From: Tenacibaculum skagerrakense
GTDB lineage: Bacteria > Bacteroidota > Bacteroidia > Flavobacteriales > Flavobacteriaceae
Length of the DNA stretch: 64,000 nt
Direction: 5' to 3'
Assembly (NCBI RefSeq): GCF_004345825.1
Contig: NZ_SLXM01000011.1
Span: 1 to 64,000 of the forward strand
Shown piece after piece: positions 9,508 to 17,040 of the stretch (its first letter is position 1; every line of letters begins with the position of its first letter). Position numbers and translations under genes: made by a program. The notes beneath the pieces are model-generated. The model was not told where the DNA came from, did no database searches, and saw only the letters and a program-made list of their open reading frames with translations.

Positions 9508-10938
9508 TTAAGCATTTATTTCTGCTAAACATTTCTGAATAGTTTCATCCTGCATATCTTCATACCATTTCATTAGCTTGTATACAGGTTCTCCTAAATC
9601 TTTTTCGAATAACGATTGATTTGAGGTTCCTTCATATTCACGTTTAGCATCATCTGTACCTAGGTTAGAAGCAAATATTCCGGCAGCACTTACTGGTAAA
9701 AAATCTTCATAAACCATTGGCTCAATTGTCAAATATCCCTCTTTTAATAATTGATTGATATCTTCCTTTGTGTAAACTTTGTCTTTTGAAATGTTTTTCA
9801 CTTTATCGGTAGTAAAGTAGTGAAAGTAAGCAAGCTCTTCAGATTGTAACTCTCTGTAATCATCAGGAAAAGCTTTGAAGTTTTCAGAAAGTAATCGATT
9901 ATATTCCGAAGCGTTTTCCGCTGTTGGAGATCCTCCTATAGCTTTACGTGTTTTGCTCAATAATTCATTATATAAGTCAAGACCTTTTTGAGTTACAGCA
10001 ACTCCACGTTGTTCAATTTCTCCAAAGCGAGCTTTATGTTCACCTGTTTTACCAGTACCAGAATCATTTTTAAACGTTACTTTTTCTGTTAACGCCTTAA
10101 AACTAGTTTGACGTAATAAAATAGGGCATTTTCTTGCAGGAGGCCCTTCGATAGTATCTTTTGGTGGAATATTACGAGCTTCCATGCCAGCTTGTACTTT
10201 ATCAATATCTAATGTTCTAGGAGTTAGGTGATTAATATGTGGTCCTTTAAATGCAACTACATCAGCAATTAATCTGTGTTGACCAAGTAAGGCTTCATAC
10301 ATTTCATAATCTACAGTAGCAGTATCATGCCATCTAAAAGTCTCTAACGCTTCCTGAACAAAGATTTCTGCATCTTCTTTAGTTAAACCACCTTCTTTTT
10401 CAGATTTGTCAATTAACTCAAGAGCTTTATCTGTAAATATTTGTCGATCTTCTAAAATAGTTTCTACACTATTACGAAGATTATCATCAGTGATTAAATC
10501 TAAACGTAATAGAGAAGTAAAAACTCTAAACGGAGCTTGATTAAGCGCTGTGTTTTCAATAGCTCTAAATGCAGTAGAATGTACAGGAACTCCAGCCGGA
10601 GCTAAATCATAATACCCTACAGGATACATTCCCATAACTTTAAACAAACGTCTCATAGTAAATAATTCGTAAGGTTTTCCTAATCGAATTGCTCCATGAC
10701 GTTCCATGTTCAAACGAGTAATTTCTCCTGTATTAGCTAATTGTTTTTTGGTCTCTTCAGATGTTGTAAGAATATTGTCATTAATATCATGAACCAAATT
10801 AAGTAGTTCACCATAAAGAGGTACTTCGTCTTTATACATATCAGACATAATAGTAGCGAAGCGATTACGAATATATTCTGATGACACAAATGCTTTAGTT
10901 GTATCATTTAAATTTTCAACCATATTTTTTGATGACAT
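9508..10938 (-). CDS. hglS: DUF1338 / HglS-type 2-oxoadipate dioxygenase/decarboxylase
   Basis: 476 residues. HglS, a non-haem Fe(II) enzyme of the VOC superfamily characterised in Pseudomonas putida, converts 2-oxoadipate plus O2 to D-2-hydroxyglutarate and CO2 in lysine catabolism. Visible motifs: His81-x3-Arg85 (ERHGAIR), matching the catalytic HxxxR of HglS (His70/Arg74 as I recall); His120 in VHSTAFR; His234 and His237 in GPHINHLTPR; and Glu307/Glu309 in RFGEIEQRG, giving a complete metal and substrate site. Length agrees with the family. It starts the operon hglS-lrp-(hairpin)-ydiJ; the next enzyme, YdiJ, would take D-2-hydroxyglutarate to 2-oxoglutarate. Family is near certain, activity inferred from conserved residues and context. 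Confidence 0.87.
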   Translation of the reverse strand: MSSKNMVENLNDTTKAFVSSEYIRNRFATIMSDMYKDEVPLYGELLNLVHDINDNILTTSEETKKQLANTGEITRLNMERHGAIRLGKPYELFTMRRLFKVMGMYPVGYYDLAPAGVPVHSTAFRAIENTALNQAPFRVFTSLLRLDLITDDNLRNSVETILEDRQIFTDKALELIDKSEKEGGLTKEDAEIFVQEALETFRWHDTATVDYEMYEALLGQHRLIADVVAFKGPHINHLTPRTLDIDKVQAGMEARNIPPKDTIEGPPARKCPILLRQTSFKALTEKVTFKNDSGTGKTGEHKARFGEIEQRGVAVTQKGLDLYNELLSKTRKAIGGSPTAENASEYNRLLSENFKAFPDDYRELQSEELAYFHYFTTDKVKNISKDKVYTKEDINQLLKEGYLTIEPMVYEDFLPVSAAGIFASNLGTDDAKREYEGTSNQSLFEKDLGEPVYKLMKWYEDMQDETIQKCLAEINA

Positions 10939-11251
10939 AATTTGTTTAATTTTAATACAAAATAAATGAATTTAATTTTCAAATACCTTTATTATAATGA
11001 AATTTACTTTATACGTGATGTTTTTGTGTTATAATGTTTTTCTTAAGTCTATTTTTTTAAATAATTATGGAAATTTTAATCGAATAATGGTTTTTAATAG
11101 TCAATTTGACTTTATAATTAAATCAATATAATCACTTATTTGTAAAAAGTAATAATGTTACTGTTTATAAAAGTTAATTAAGCTATTGAGAGAAAAACAT
11201 TTTGTAACATAAAGAAGTTAGAATCGTCTTTTTAATAAAAACGATTGTTAT
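10939..11251. other. Divergent intergenic region, 313 bases
   Basis: Very AT-rich spacer between divergent hglS and the small pmp3-like gene. It must hold both promoters and probably the site for the co-encoded Lrp regulator. I find no exact TAnnTTTG box on either strand; ACATTTTGTAACATAAAG near 11200 is the nearest resemblance for the rightward gene. No further gene is seen. Confidence 0.6.
11222..11246 (+). promoter_or_regulatory. Imperfect hairpin just before the pmp3-like start codon
   Basis: AATCGTCTTTTT (left) and AAAAACGATT (right, ending 11246) form an inverted repeat with a one-base bulge, ending 5 bases before the ATG at 11252. In the mRNA it would cover the ribosome-entry region, so it may tune translation; alternatively it is an operator in the DNA. 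Confidence 0.4.
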
Positions 11252-11410
11252 ATGAGCATCTTTAGAGTATTATTAGCTATACTTTTTCCTCCACTTTCTA
11301 TAATAGATAAAGGTTGTGGATCTTTTCTAATTATTTTTATCTTGACTTTATGTGGTTGGATTCCTGGTGTAATAGGAGCGTTAGTAATATTAAATAATCC
11401 AGAGCGATAA
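11252..11410 (+). CDS. Pmp3/YqaE (UPF0057) family small membrane protein
   Basis: 52 residues, below the size cut-off of the usual ORF scan. Translation starts MSIFRVLLAILFPPLSI and ends PGVIGALVILNNPER, with two hydrophobic helices joined by a short loop (DKGCGSF). The LFPPL...G...CG.....CGWIPGVIGA pattern is the signature of the Pmp3/YqaE family: stress-inducible plasma-membrane proteolipids tied to ion and membrane-potential homeostasis. The stop codon abuts the last base of the convergent csaA gene, with no room for a terminator. Confidence 0.9.
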   Translation: MSIFRVLLAILFPPLSIIDKGCGSFLIIFILTLCGWIPGVIGALVILNNPER

Positions 11411-11746
11411 TTAAGAAACGTTTTCCCCGTTCTTAATTTTTTTATTGCTATGTAGAATTATTACTTCATTGTTTTTATTATGAATTCCAAGTACTAAGCA
11501 TTCACTCATAAAGTTTGCAATCTGACGTGGTTTGAAATTTACAACAGCACTTATTTGTTTACCTACTAAGTCTTCTTTAGTATATAAATTTGTAATTTGA
11601 GCGCTTGATTTTTTAATGCCTAAAGTCCCAAAATCTATTTTTAATTGATAGGCTGGTTTTCTAGCTTTCGGAAAGTCGTTAACTTCTAGGATAGTTCCAA
11701 TCCTAATATCTACTTTTAAAAAGTCTTCGAAATTAATTTCTTCCAT
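11411..11746 (-). CDS. csaA: CsaA-type tRNA-binding-domain protein
   Basis: 111 residues, entirely a tRNA_bind/OB-fold domain (FEDFLKVDIRIGTI, NFPKARKPAYQLKIDFG-like segment, SSAQITNLY, GKQISAVVNFKPRQIA, SECLVLG). CsaA binds tRNA and unfolded peptides and was described as an export-related chaperone in Bacillus subtilis. Its ATG shares one base with the stop of the upstream gene (TAATG at 11744-11748), so the two are translationally coupled. Confidence 0.92.
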   Translation of the reverse strand: MEEINFEDFLKVDIRIGTILEVNDFPKARKPAYQLKIDFGTLGIKKSSAQITNLYTKEDLVGKQISAVVNFKPRQIANFMSECLVLGIHNKNNEVIILHSNKKIKNGENVS

Positions 11747-12210
11747 TATCTTTTACTAAGTTTTTCAATAACCCAAAGTGGTCCCACTAATAAAAATTGA
11801 AGATCTTTTAAAAAAGAAGGTTTCTTCCCCTCAATTTTATGACCATAAAATTGCCCAATCCAAGCTAACACAAAAAGTATTATCGAAACTAAGAATAGGT
11901 TAGTAGTATTATTAATCCAATTATTTCCTGCTATACATATTAATATAACTGCTAGCATCTTAATAAAATACCAAAAAGATAACCTTAAATAAAATCCAAC
12001 AGATATGAGAATACCAAATACAAATCCCCAATTTTCAATCAAAGGGTTATATAGTTTAAACGTGTTTTTTAGAATGTCATTAGGAATACTCATTATCAAT
12101 CCTATAACACTAAAGAATATAATAGGGACGCATATATAATGAATAAGTTGGTTTTTTTCGTTTTGATGGCTCTTTGAATATTCTTCAAATAATTTTTCTG
12201 CTTTTTTCAT
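11746..12210 (-). CDS. Mpo1-like (DUF962) membrane protein
   Basis: 154 residues with four to five hydrophobic helices. Conserved DUF962 residues are visible: YSKSHQNEKNQLIHYICVP (His15, Asn17, His24 of the HxxxxNxxxH box) and QFYGHKIEGKKPSF near the end. The yeast member Mpo1 is an Fe(II)-dependent dioxygenase for alpha-oxidation of 2-hydroxy fatty acids; bacterial members are presumed to act on membrane lipids. Coupled to csaA by a one-base overlap. Confidence 0.85.
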   Translation of the reverse strand: MKKAEKLFEEYSKSHQNEKNQLIHYICVPIIFFSVIGLIMSIPNDILKNTFKLYNPLIENWGFVFGILISVGFYLRLSFWYFIKMLAVILICIAGNNWINNTTNLFLVSIILFVLAWIGQFYGHKIEGKKPSFLKDLQFLLVGPLWVIEKLSKR

Positions 12211-12240
12211 TTGTTCTCTATTTGGGTTATAAATATAAAA

Positions 12241-12269
12241 AAAAGGTCAGAAAATATTTCTGACCTTTT
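12241..12269 (-). terminator. Terminator of the tandem TonB-C gene
   Basis: A perfect 13-bp stem AAAAGGTCAGAAA (12241-12253) / TTTCTGACCTTTT (12257-12269) with a 3-base loop; on the minus strand it is followed by a long T run. It lies about 20 bases past the stop at 12290. Confidence 0.93.
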
Positions 12270-12289
12270 AAATATAAGTAAACTCTTAA

Positions 12290-13366
12290 TTATTGTAATC
12301 TGAAGTTAATTGGGAAAGCGTATTTAACGTTTACCGGCTTACCATCTTTCATCGCTGGCTTAACTCTAGGTAATTTCTCAATTAATTTTTTAGTAGCATC
12401 CTCTAAAACTTTACTTCCTTGAGGACCTCTAGTTCTAACATCTGCTACATCTCCATTTGCATCAATAACAAAGTACGCATTAATTTTACCTTCGATGTTT
12501 TGATCAACTGCTTCTTGAGGATAAGCAAAATACTTATTGATGTGCTTGCTCATTTCAGTATTAAAGCATTCTAAAGAACCATCACTAGAACAATTTTTAA
12601 AAGCTGGAATAGTTTGAACTTCATCAAATCTAAAAACTTGAGCAGTTTTCTCTATAACCTTAGAAGTTTTAACGTTTGAAGCTTTCTTTCCAGGGATTAC
12701 GAAAGCAATTGGTACACCATACTTAACTTTTACAGCTTTACCATTGTGCTTACCTGGCTTAAATTTTGGTAACTTACGTACGATTCTTTCAGCTTCAGCT
12801 TCAAGTAACTCTCCTTGGTAAGGACCTCTAATATTTAAGTTTTCTACGTCTCCTACTTTGTTAATAACAAATTGTACAAGAACACGACCTTGAATACTTT
12901 TATCATAAGCCTCTTTTGGATAAGTAAAGTTTCTTTTAATGTGCTCTGCAATATTAGCTTTAAAACATTTTTCTTGTTGATAGATTGCTACAGATTCACA
13001 ATCTTCAAAAAGTGGAATTTCCTCTACTAAATTGAATGGAACTTTTTCAACAACTTCTTCACTACTTAAATCTAAAGTACCTACTAATGATGCTTTTTTC
13101 TTTAAAGCAGCTAATTTGTTTGATGTAGCACTAGAAGAATTAACACCTGTTACAGCGTCTCTCTTTCTAATTACTCTTCTACGAGAAGTAACTTCAACAG
13201 AAATTTGTTTTGATTTAGCGTCTTTGTCTTCTACCGAACATTTTGTAATGCTATTTAAATCTAATGCCGGTTCTCCGTTTGGGGTATCACAAGTCTCTTT
13301 TGATTGAGACACAACATACTGCGTGCTGAACGCTACAGCAGCAACTACTAGTAACTTTTTAACCAT
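12290..13366 (-). CDS. Secreted protein with two TonB C-terminal domains
   Basis: 358 residues. A cleavable signal peptide (to about SQS, residue 22) replaces the usual TonB membrane anchor, and there is no proline-rich spacer. Then comes a short module shared with two paralogs in this window: Cys26-x16-Cys43 around LDLNSITKC, followed by a beta-like stretch ending in a basic patch (SRRRVIRKRD). Two TonB_C domains follow, about residues 115-225 and 245-358, each with the flavobacterial pattern IP.F.(D/N)C ... CF ... H(I/F)...F.YP.EA ... P.G.....A..(I/L)...LP...P...GK.V.VKY..PI.F. Likely periplasmic; partner unknown. The following copy (13539-14216) is encoded upstream on the same strand. Confidence 0.85.
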   Translation of the reverse strand: MVKKLLVVAAVAFSTQYVVSQSKETCDTPNGEPALDLNSITKCSVEDKDAKSKQISVEVTSRRRVIRKRDAVTGVNSSSATSNKLAALKKKASLVGTLDLSSEEVVEKVPFNLVEEIPLFEDCESVAIYQQEKCFKANIAEHIKRNFTYPKEAYDKSIQGRVLVQFVINKVGDVENLNIRGPYQGELLEAEAERIVRKLPKFKPGKHNGKAVKVKYGVPIAFVIPGKKASNVKTSKVIEKTAQVFRFDEVQTIPAFKNCSSDGSLECFNTEMSKHINKYFAYPQEAVDQNIEGKINAYFVIDANGDVADVRTRGPQGSKVLEDATKKLIEKLPRVKPAMKDGKPVNVKYAFPINFRLQ

Positions 13367-13538
13367 ATTCTTAGGGATTAAGAGATTAACTTCGCGTCTA
13401 AGGTAGGTATTATTACTGATTAAAAAAAATTTTTTAAGATGTTTTGTGTTAATTCTATAGGTAAATGACGATTATCTGTAGATAAACGTAATTAATTAAT
13501 GGATGAGTTGCAGATTTATGATATTTGCGACTTTGATT

Positions 13539-14216
13539 TTATTCCGCACTAAAGTTAATTGGCAAACTATACTTAACATTTACAGGTAATCCTTTATGAC
13601 GACCAGGTGAAAAATTAGGTAATTTACTAATCACTCTTTTTATTTCACTTTCTAGTAAATTGTCCTTTTTTCTAGCTTTAACTAGTAAATCAATTACTTG
13701 ACCTTTAGTGTCTATAGTGAATTGTATAAATACTCTTCCAGTAACGCCTTCTTCTGATGCTCTTTCTGGATCAAATGTATTGGCAAAGTGATTTGAAAAT
13801 TGATTATTAAAACAATCTATAGAACTATTACTATTTTTTTCACAATCAGGGAATAAGGGAACATTTTCTACTATATTAAATAGTACTACTTCAGCTTCCA
13901 TTCTTTTAGTTACAATATCGTTCTTAATTTCTAATTGTGACTCAGTAACATCTGTATTCAAATCTTTAGTATTTCCATCTAGTGAAGTAACTTTTTCTCT
14001 TTTTCGAACAATTCTTTTTCGTGTTTTTTTAGCAGCAACATTAAGTATTACATTATTTGAATTGTCTTTGTCTTTTTCAATAGCACATTTAGAAATGGTA
14101 TTCAAATCTAGAGAAGCTTCATTATTTGGTGTGTCACACTGCTTATTAGTTTGTGAGATAGCAGTAGTGCTTAATAATAGTAAAACTGTTAGCGAAAGGA
14201 GGAAAAAATTTTTCAT
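13539..14216 (-). CDS. Secreted single TonB-C-domain protein, paralog of the next gene
   Basis: 225 residues: signal peptide to about TTAISQT, the shared module Cys27-x16-Cys44 (LDLNTISKC), a basic patch (KKTRKRIVRKREK), then one TonB_C domain (residues about 115-225: VPLFPDCE, IDCFNNQFSNHF, GVTGRVFIQFTID, LPNFSPGRHKGLPVNVKYS). No transmembrane anchor and no proline spacer, so classical TonB function is unlikely. Separated from the double-domain paralog by 172 bases. Confidence 0.83.
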   Translation of the reverse strand: MKNFFLLSLTVLLLLSTTAISQTNKQCDTPNNEASLDLNTISKCAIEKDKDNSNNVILNVAAKKTRKRIVRKREKVTSLDGNTKDLNTDVTESQLEIKNDIVTKRMEAEVVLFNIVENVPLFPDCEKNSNSSIDCFNNQFSNHFANTFDPERASEEGVTGRVFIQFTIDTKGQVIDLLVKARKKDNLLESEIKRVISKLPNFSPGRHKGLPVNVKYSLPINFSAE

Positions 14217-14522
14217 TTAAACTGGGGTATTTAAATTAGATACTTGATTATTGCATTACAAATTTCGTTTAAGATGTTTTAAATGATGTTAATTGTAGCT
14301 TATAGAAAAGTTAAGTTCTAAAAATTACGTAACAATCAATTCAAAAAAAAATTACATTAAATTAATATATCGGGGTCAGCGAAGAAAGTTCTTCTATCTA
14401 CTCAAATATATTAAATAAAAAAGCCAACATAATTAACATATGTTAACTAGGTTGGCTTTTGTTTATAAACTTAAATTATTAATTAATAAATAGTTATAAG
14501 TTTTAAGTTTGTTAATAGAAGC
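14217..14522. other. Intergenic region, 306 bases
   Basis: Holds the upstream region of the 14216 TonB-C gene on the minus strand and, at 14419-14460, the terminator of the peptidylprolyl isomerase gene. No exact TAnnTTTG box for the minus-strand gene and no small gene are seen. Confidence 0.6.
14419..14460 (-). terminator. Terminator of the prfC operon
   Basis: A 10-bp stem AAAAGCCAAC (14419-14428) / GTTGGCTTTT (14451-14460) enclosing a second palindrome TTAACATATGTTAA (14433-14446). It lies about 60 bases past the isomerase stop, with T-rich sequence beyond on the minus strand. Confidence 0.85.
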
Positions 14523-15452
14523 TTACTTAACATTCATAAGTTCTACGTCAAAAATTAGTGTTGCATTTGGAGGAATTACACCGCCAGCACCTCTTTCTCC
14601 ATAAGCTAAATTAGATGGGATAACTAATCTTGCTTTGTCTCCAACTTGTAATAATTGAATTCCTTCATCCCATCCAGCTATTACTTGACCTACCCCGATA
14701 GCAAAGTCAATTGGTTGTTTTCTTTTATAAGAAGAATCAAATACAGTTCCGTCTAATAACTGACCTTTATAATGTACAGACACCATTGCTCCTTTAGTAG
14801 CTTTTTTTCCTTCCCCTTTTTGGATGATTTTATAACGTAAACCACTTGGAGTTTCATCGTAACCTGCTGCAACTTGATCTAACAATTCTTTTTGCTTAGC
14901 TTTTTCAGCAGCTTCTCTTTTTTCACGTTCTCCTTCAAAAGTTCTAAAAGCTTCAACAGCGTTCCATTTTTCAGCAGTTTCTCCTAGACGTAAAATTTCT
15001 ACTTGCATTTCATCGTCTTGTTCGACAGCATCAACCACCTCTTGACCTTCAATTACACTACCAAAAACAGTGTGCTTTCCATCTAACCAAGGAGTAGCTA
15101 CATGTGTAATAAAAAACTGAGAACCATTAGTTCCAGGTCCAGCATTTGCCATAGAAAGTTTTCCTGGTGCATCGTGCTTTAAATCTGGATGAATCTCATC
15201 ATCAAACTTATAACCTGGATTTCCAGTTCCAGTTCCTTGAGGGCAACCACCTTGAATCATAAAATCAGCAATAACTCTGTGAAATTTTAATCCGTTATAA
15301 TAAGGTTCCCCTTGAGGACGAGCAGCGTTTTCTAAATCTCCTTCAGCTAAAGCAACAAAGTTACCAACTGTTCCAGGTGTCTTTTCATATTCTAAATTCA
15401 CTAAAATATTTCCTTTAGGAGTAGTGAACTTTGCGTATATTCCGTTATTCAT
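14523..15452 (-). CDS. Cyclophilin-FKBP fusion peptidylprolyl isomerase
   Basis: 309 residues with two unrelated prolyl isomerase domains. Residues 5-165 are a cyclophilin: FHRVI (57-61), QGG (67-69), SQFFIT (111-116), Trp122 and His127 of the active site are present. Residues 165-195 form a charged helical linker ([19 protein letters not shown]). Residues 200-309 are an FKBP domain: Tyr228, Phe238-Asp239 (GTVFDSS), GWDEGIQ (260-266) and AYGERG (283-288) are intact. No signal peptide, so cytoplasmic. Dual-family immunophilins of this order are known from some bacteria including flavobacteria. It is last in the operon prfC-barrel-isomerase, 22 bases after the barrel gene. Confidence 0.93.
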   Translation of the reverse strand: MNNGIYAKFTTPKGNILVNLEYEKTPGTVGNFVALAEGDLENAARPQGEPYYNGLKFHRVIADFMIQGGCPQGTGTGNPGYKFDDEIHPDLKHDAPGKLSMANAGPGTNGSQFFITHVATPWLDGKHTVFGSVIEGQEVVDAVEQDDEMQVEILRLGETAEKWNAVEAFRTFEGEREKREAAEKAKQKELLDQVAAGYDETPSGLRYKIIQKGEGKKATKGAMVSVHYKGQLLDGTVFDSSYKRKQPIDFAIGVGQVIAGWDEGIQLLQVGDKARLVIPSNLAYGERGAGGVIPPNATLIFDVELMNVK

Positions 15453-15474
15453 TATTAAGTGTTATTTATCTTTA

Positions 15475-17034
15475 TTATTGTTTTTTTGCTAAAAGTGATG
15501 CAAAGTTAAAACTTACACCAATATTTATATTGTTAGAATTTACATTACCAAATGGAGCATATAATTTTCCTCCAGATAGTTGTAACGCTAAGTTGTCTTT
15601 TAAATGATAATTTAATCCAAGAGTAGGTCTTACTACAATTCCTTCATCTGTATCAACACCAGCACCTCCAGCAGCACCACCAGTTAAATTGATAAAAGCT
15701 TCTATCTTATCATTGATAAATCTATTTGTTTTAAAGCCTAATCCAACTAAACCGTGTGCATAACCACCTGATCTTCCTCCGTAAGCAAATCCAGCTTCAC
15801 CAATTACATAAACGTTATTGAAAATATCATAATTAAACAGTAAAGCTATTAACTGTAGATCTGTAGAAAGCACATTGTTAGGATCATCTGTTTTGTTTAC
15901 ATCAAAATAAGTTTGATTTTGTAAAGCAGCAGAAATTCCTTGTGTTTCATAGGTGTATTTTTCACCAGAGGTTGGAGTTTTTGTTCCTCCTGAAAGATTC
16001 ATGTATTTTAGTCCAAAACCTAATGTGTAAGCTTCAAAATCTCCATCAAGAGCTCGGTAATAACCTCCATGCCCGCTAAGCGCTAAATGGTCTGAAATTT
16101 TTAAATCTAAGCCAGCTGAAGGATAAATGGTCAAGCCGCCTTCAGGTGCAATTCTACCACCAGCAGCACCAATTCCTAATTTCCCGAAAAAGTTAATGTA
16201 TTTAGATTGATAAGGATGATAACCGGCCCCAAAGAATAAGTCCATAAACCCAGCCCTTAATCCTTTGTAGATAGCATCAGTGTGTGCGAATAAAAACACA
16301 TTATCATTCAAATAGCGTTGATACTCAAAACCCAAAACATACAATGTAGTGTCTAACGATGTACCGTTATCTCTTTTCGATTCTCCTCTAGGAAAGAAAA
16401 AATCAAAACGAACTTGTTGTGCATTTTTAACACTAGGTTTTTTCCAAAAGAAATCAGTAGTATCTCCTAATACAAATTCTTCATTTGCATTTTTATAATT
16501 AGAATATCTAAAAATGCTTGGAATTTCAAAGAAAACAGAGATGCTATTGTCCTTTATTTCTCCAGTGTAAAAATTTACATGACTATATTGAACACCAAAG
16601 GCATAATTATTCTTTTTGTATTGTAATCCGATATTAGGATTGATAAATGCACCATCATTTACCAAATAGCGATAACCACCACCGCCACCAAAATGAACAT
16701 TCGCATCTACATAAAAATCCTTGTAAACTCTTTTAGTTACACCTAACTCTGCACCAAGTGTAAAAAGACCACCTTGGTCTCCTGTAACTGCAAAATGAAA
16801 ACCAGCCCCACCATATAACCAATCATTAAATGGAATTTGATAATGTAAACCAACTAAACCCATCGTAGCAGCAAGAGAGGGAAACTCATTTGTAGGCATA
16901 GAAACGGGAATAAAATTCAATCGAATTTTATTAGTCAGTTTCGTACCTTCAAGCGTTGAAATATCTTTTTGAGAAAAAGAAAATAGTACGCTTACAAGAC
17001 AAAAAAGAACAGTAAGTTTGGTTTGTATTTTCAT
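15475..17034 (-). CDS. Outer-membrane beta-barrel-like protein with three related segments
   Basis: 519 residues: signal peptide to about LFSFSQ (residue 22), then glycine- and aromatic-rich alternating strands throughout. Three segments share a layout of Gly-rich hairpin, acidic/Gly turn, then P..GL.Y: around VHFGGGGGYRYLVNDGAFI, LGIGAAGGRIAPEGG and LTGGAAGGAGVDTDEG. The C-terminus VSFNFASLLAKKQ is aromatic-rich but lacks a classic terminal Phe. Function unknown; the gene sits 6 bases from prfC and 22 from the isomerase gene, an odd cytoplasmic/envelope mix. Confidence 0.7.
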   Translation of the reverse strand: MKIQTKLTVLFCLVSVLFSFSQKDISTLEGTKLTNKIRLNFIPVSMPTNEFPSLAATMGLVGLHYQIPFNDWLYGGAGFHFAVTGDQGGLFTLGAELGVTKRVYKDFYVDANVHFGGGGGYRYLVNDGAFINPNIGLQYKKNNYAFGVQYSHVNFYTGEIKDNSISVFFEIPSIFRYSNYKNANEEFVLGDTTDFFWKKPSVKNAQQVRFDFFFPRGESKRDNGTSLDTTLYVLGFEYQRYLNDNVFLFAHTDAIYKGLRAGFMDLFFGAGYHPYQSKYINFFGKLGIGAAGGRIAPEGGLTIYPSAGLDLKISDHLALSGHGGYYRALDGDFEAYTLGFGLKYMNLSGGTKTPTSGEKYTYETQGISAALQNQTYFDVNKTDDPNNVLSTDLQLIALLFNYDIFNNVYVIGEAGFAYGGRSGGYAHGLVGLGFKTNRFINDKIEAFINLTGGAAGGAGVDTDEGIVVRPTLGLNYHLKDNLALQLSGGKLYAPFGNVNSNNINIGVSFNFASLLAKKQ

Positions 17035-17040
17035 GGTTAC

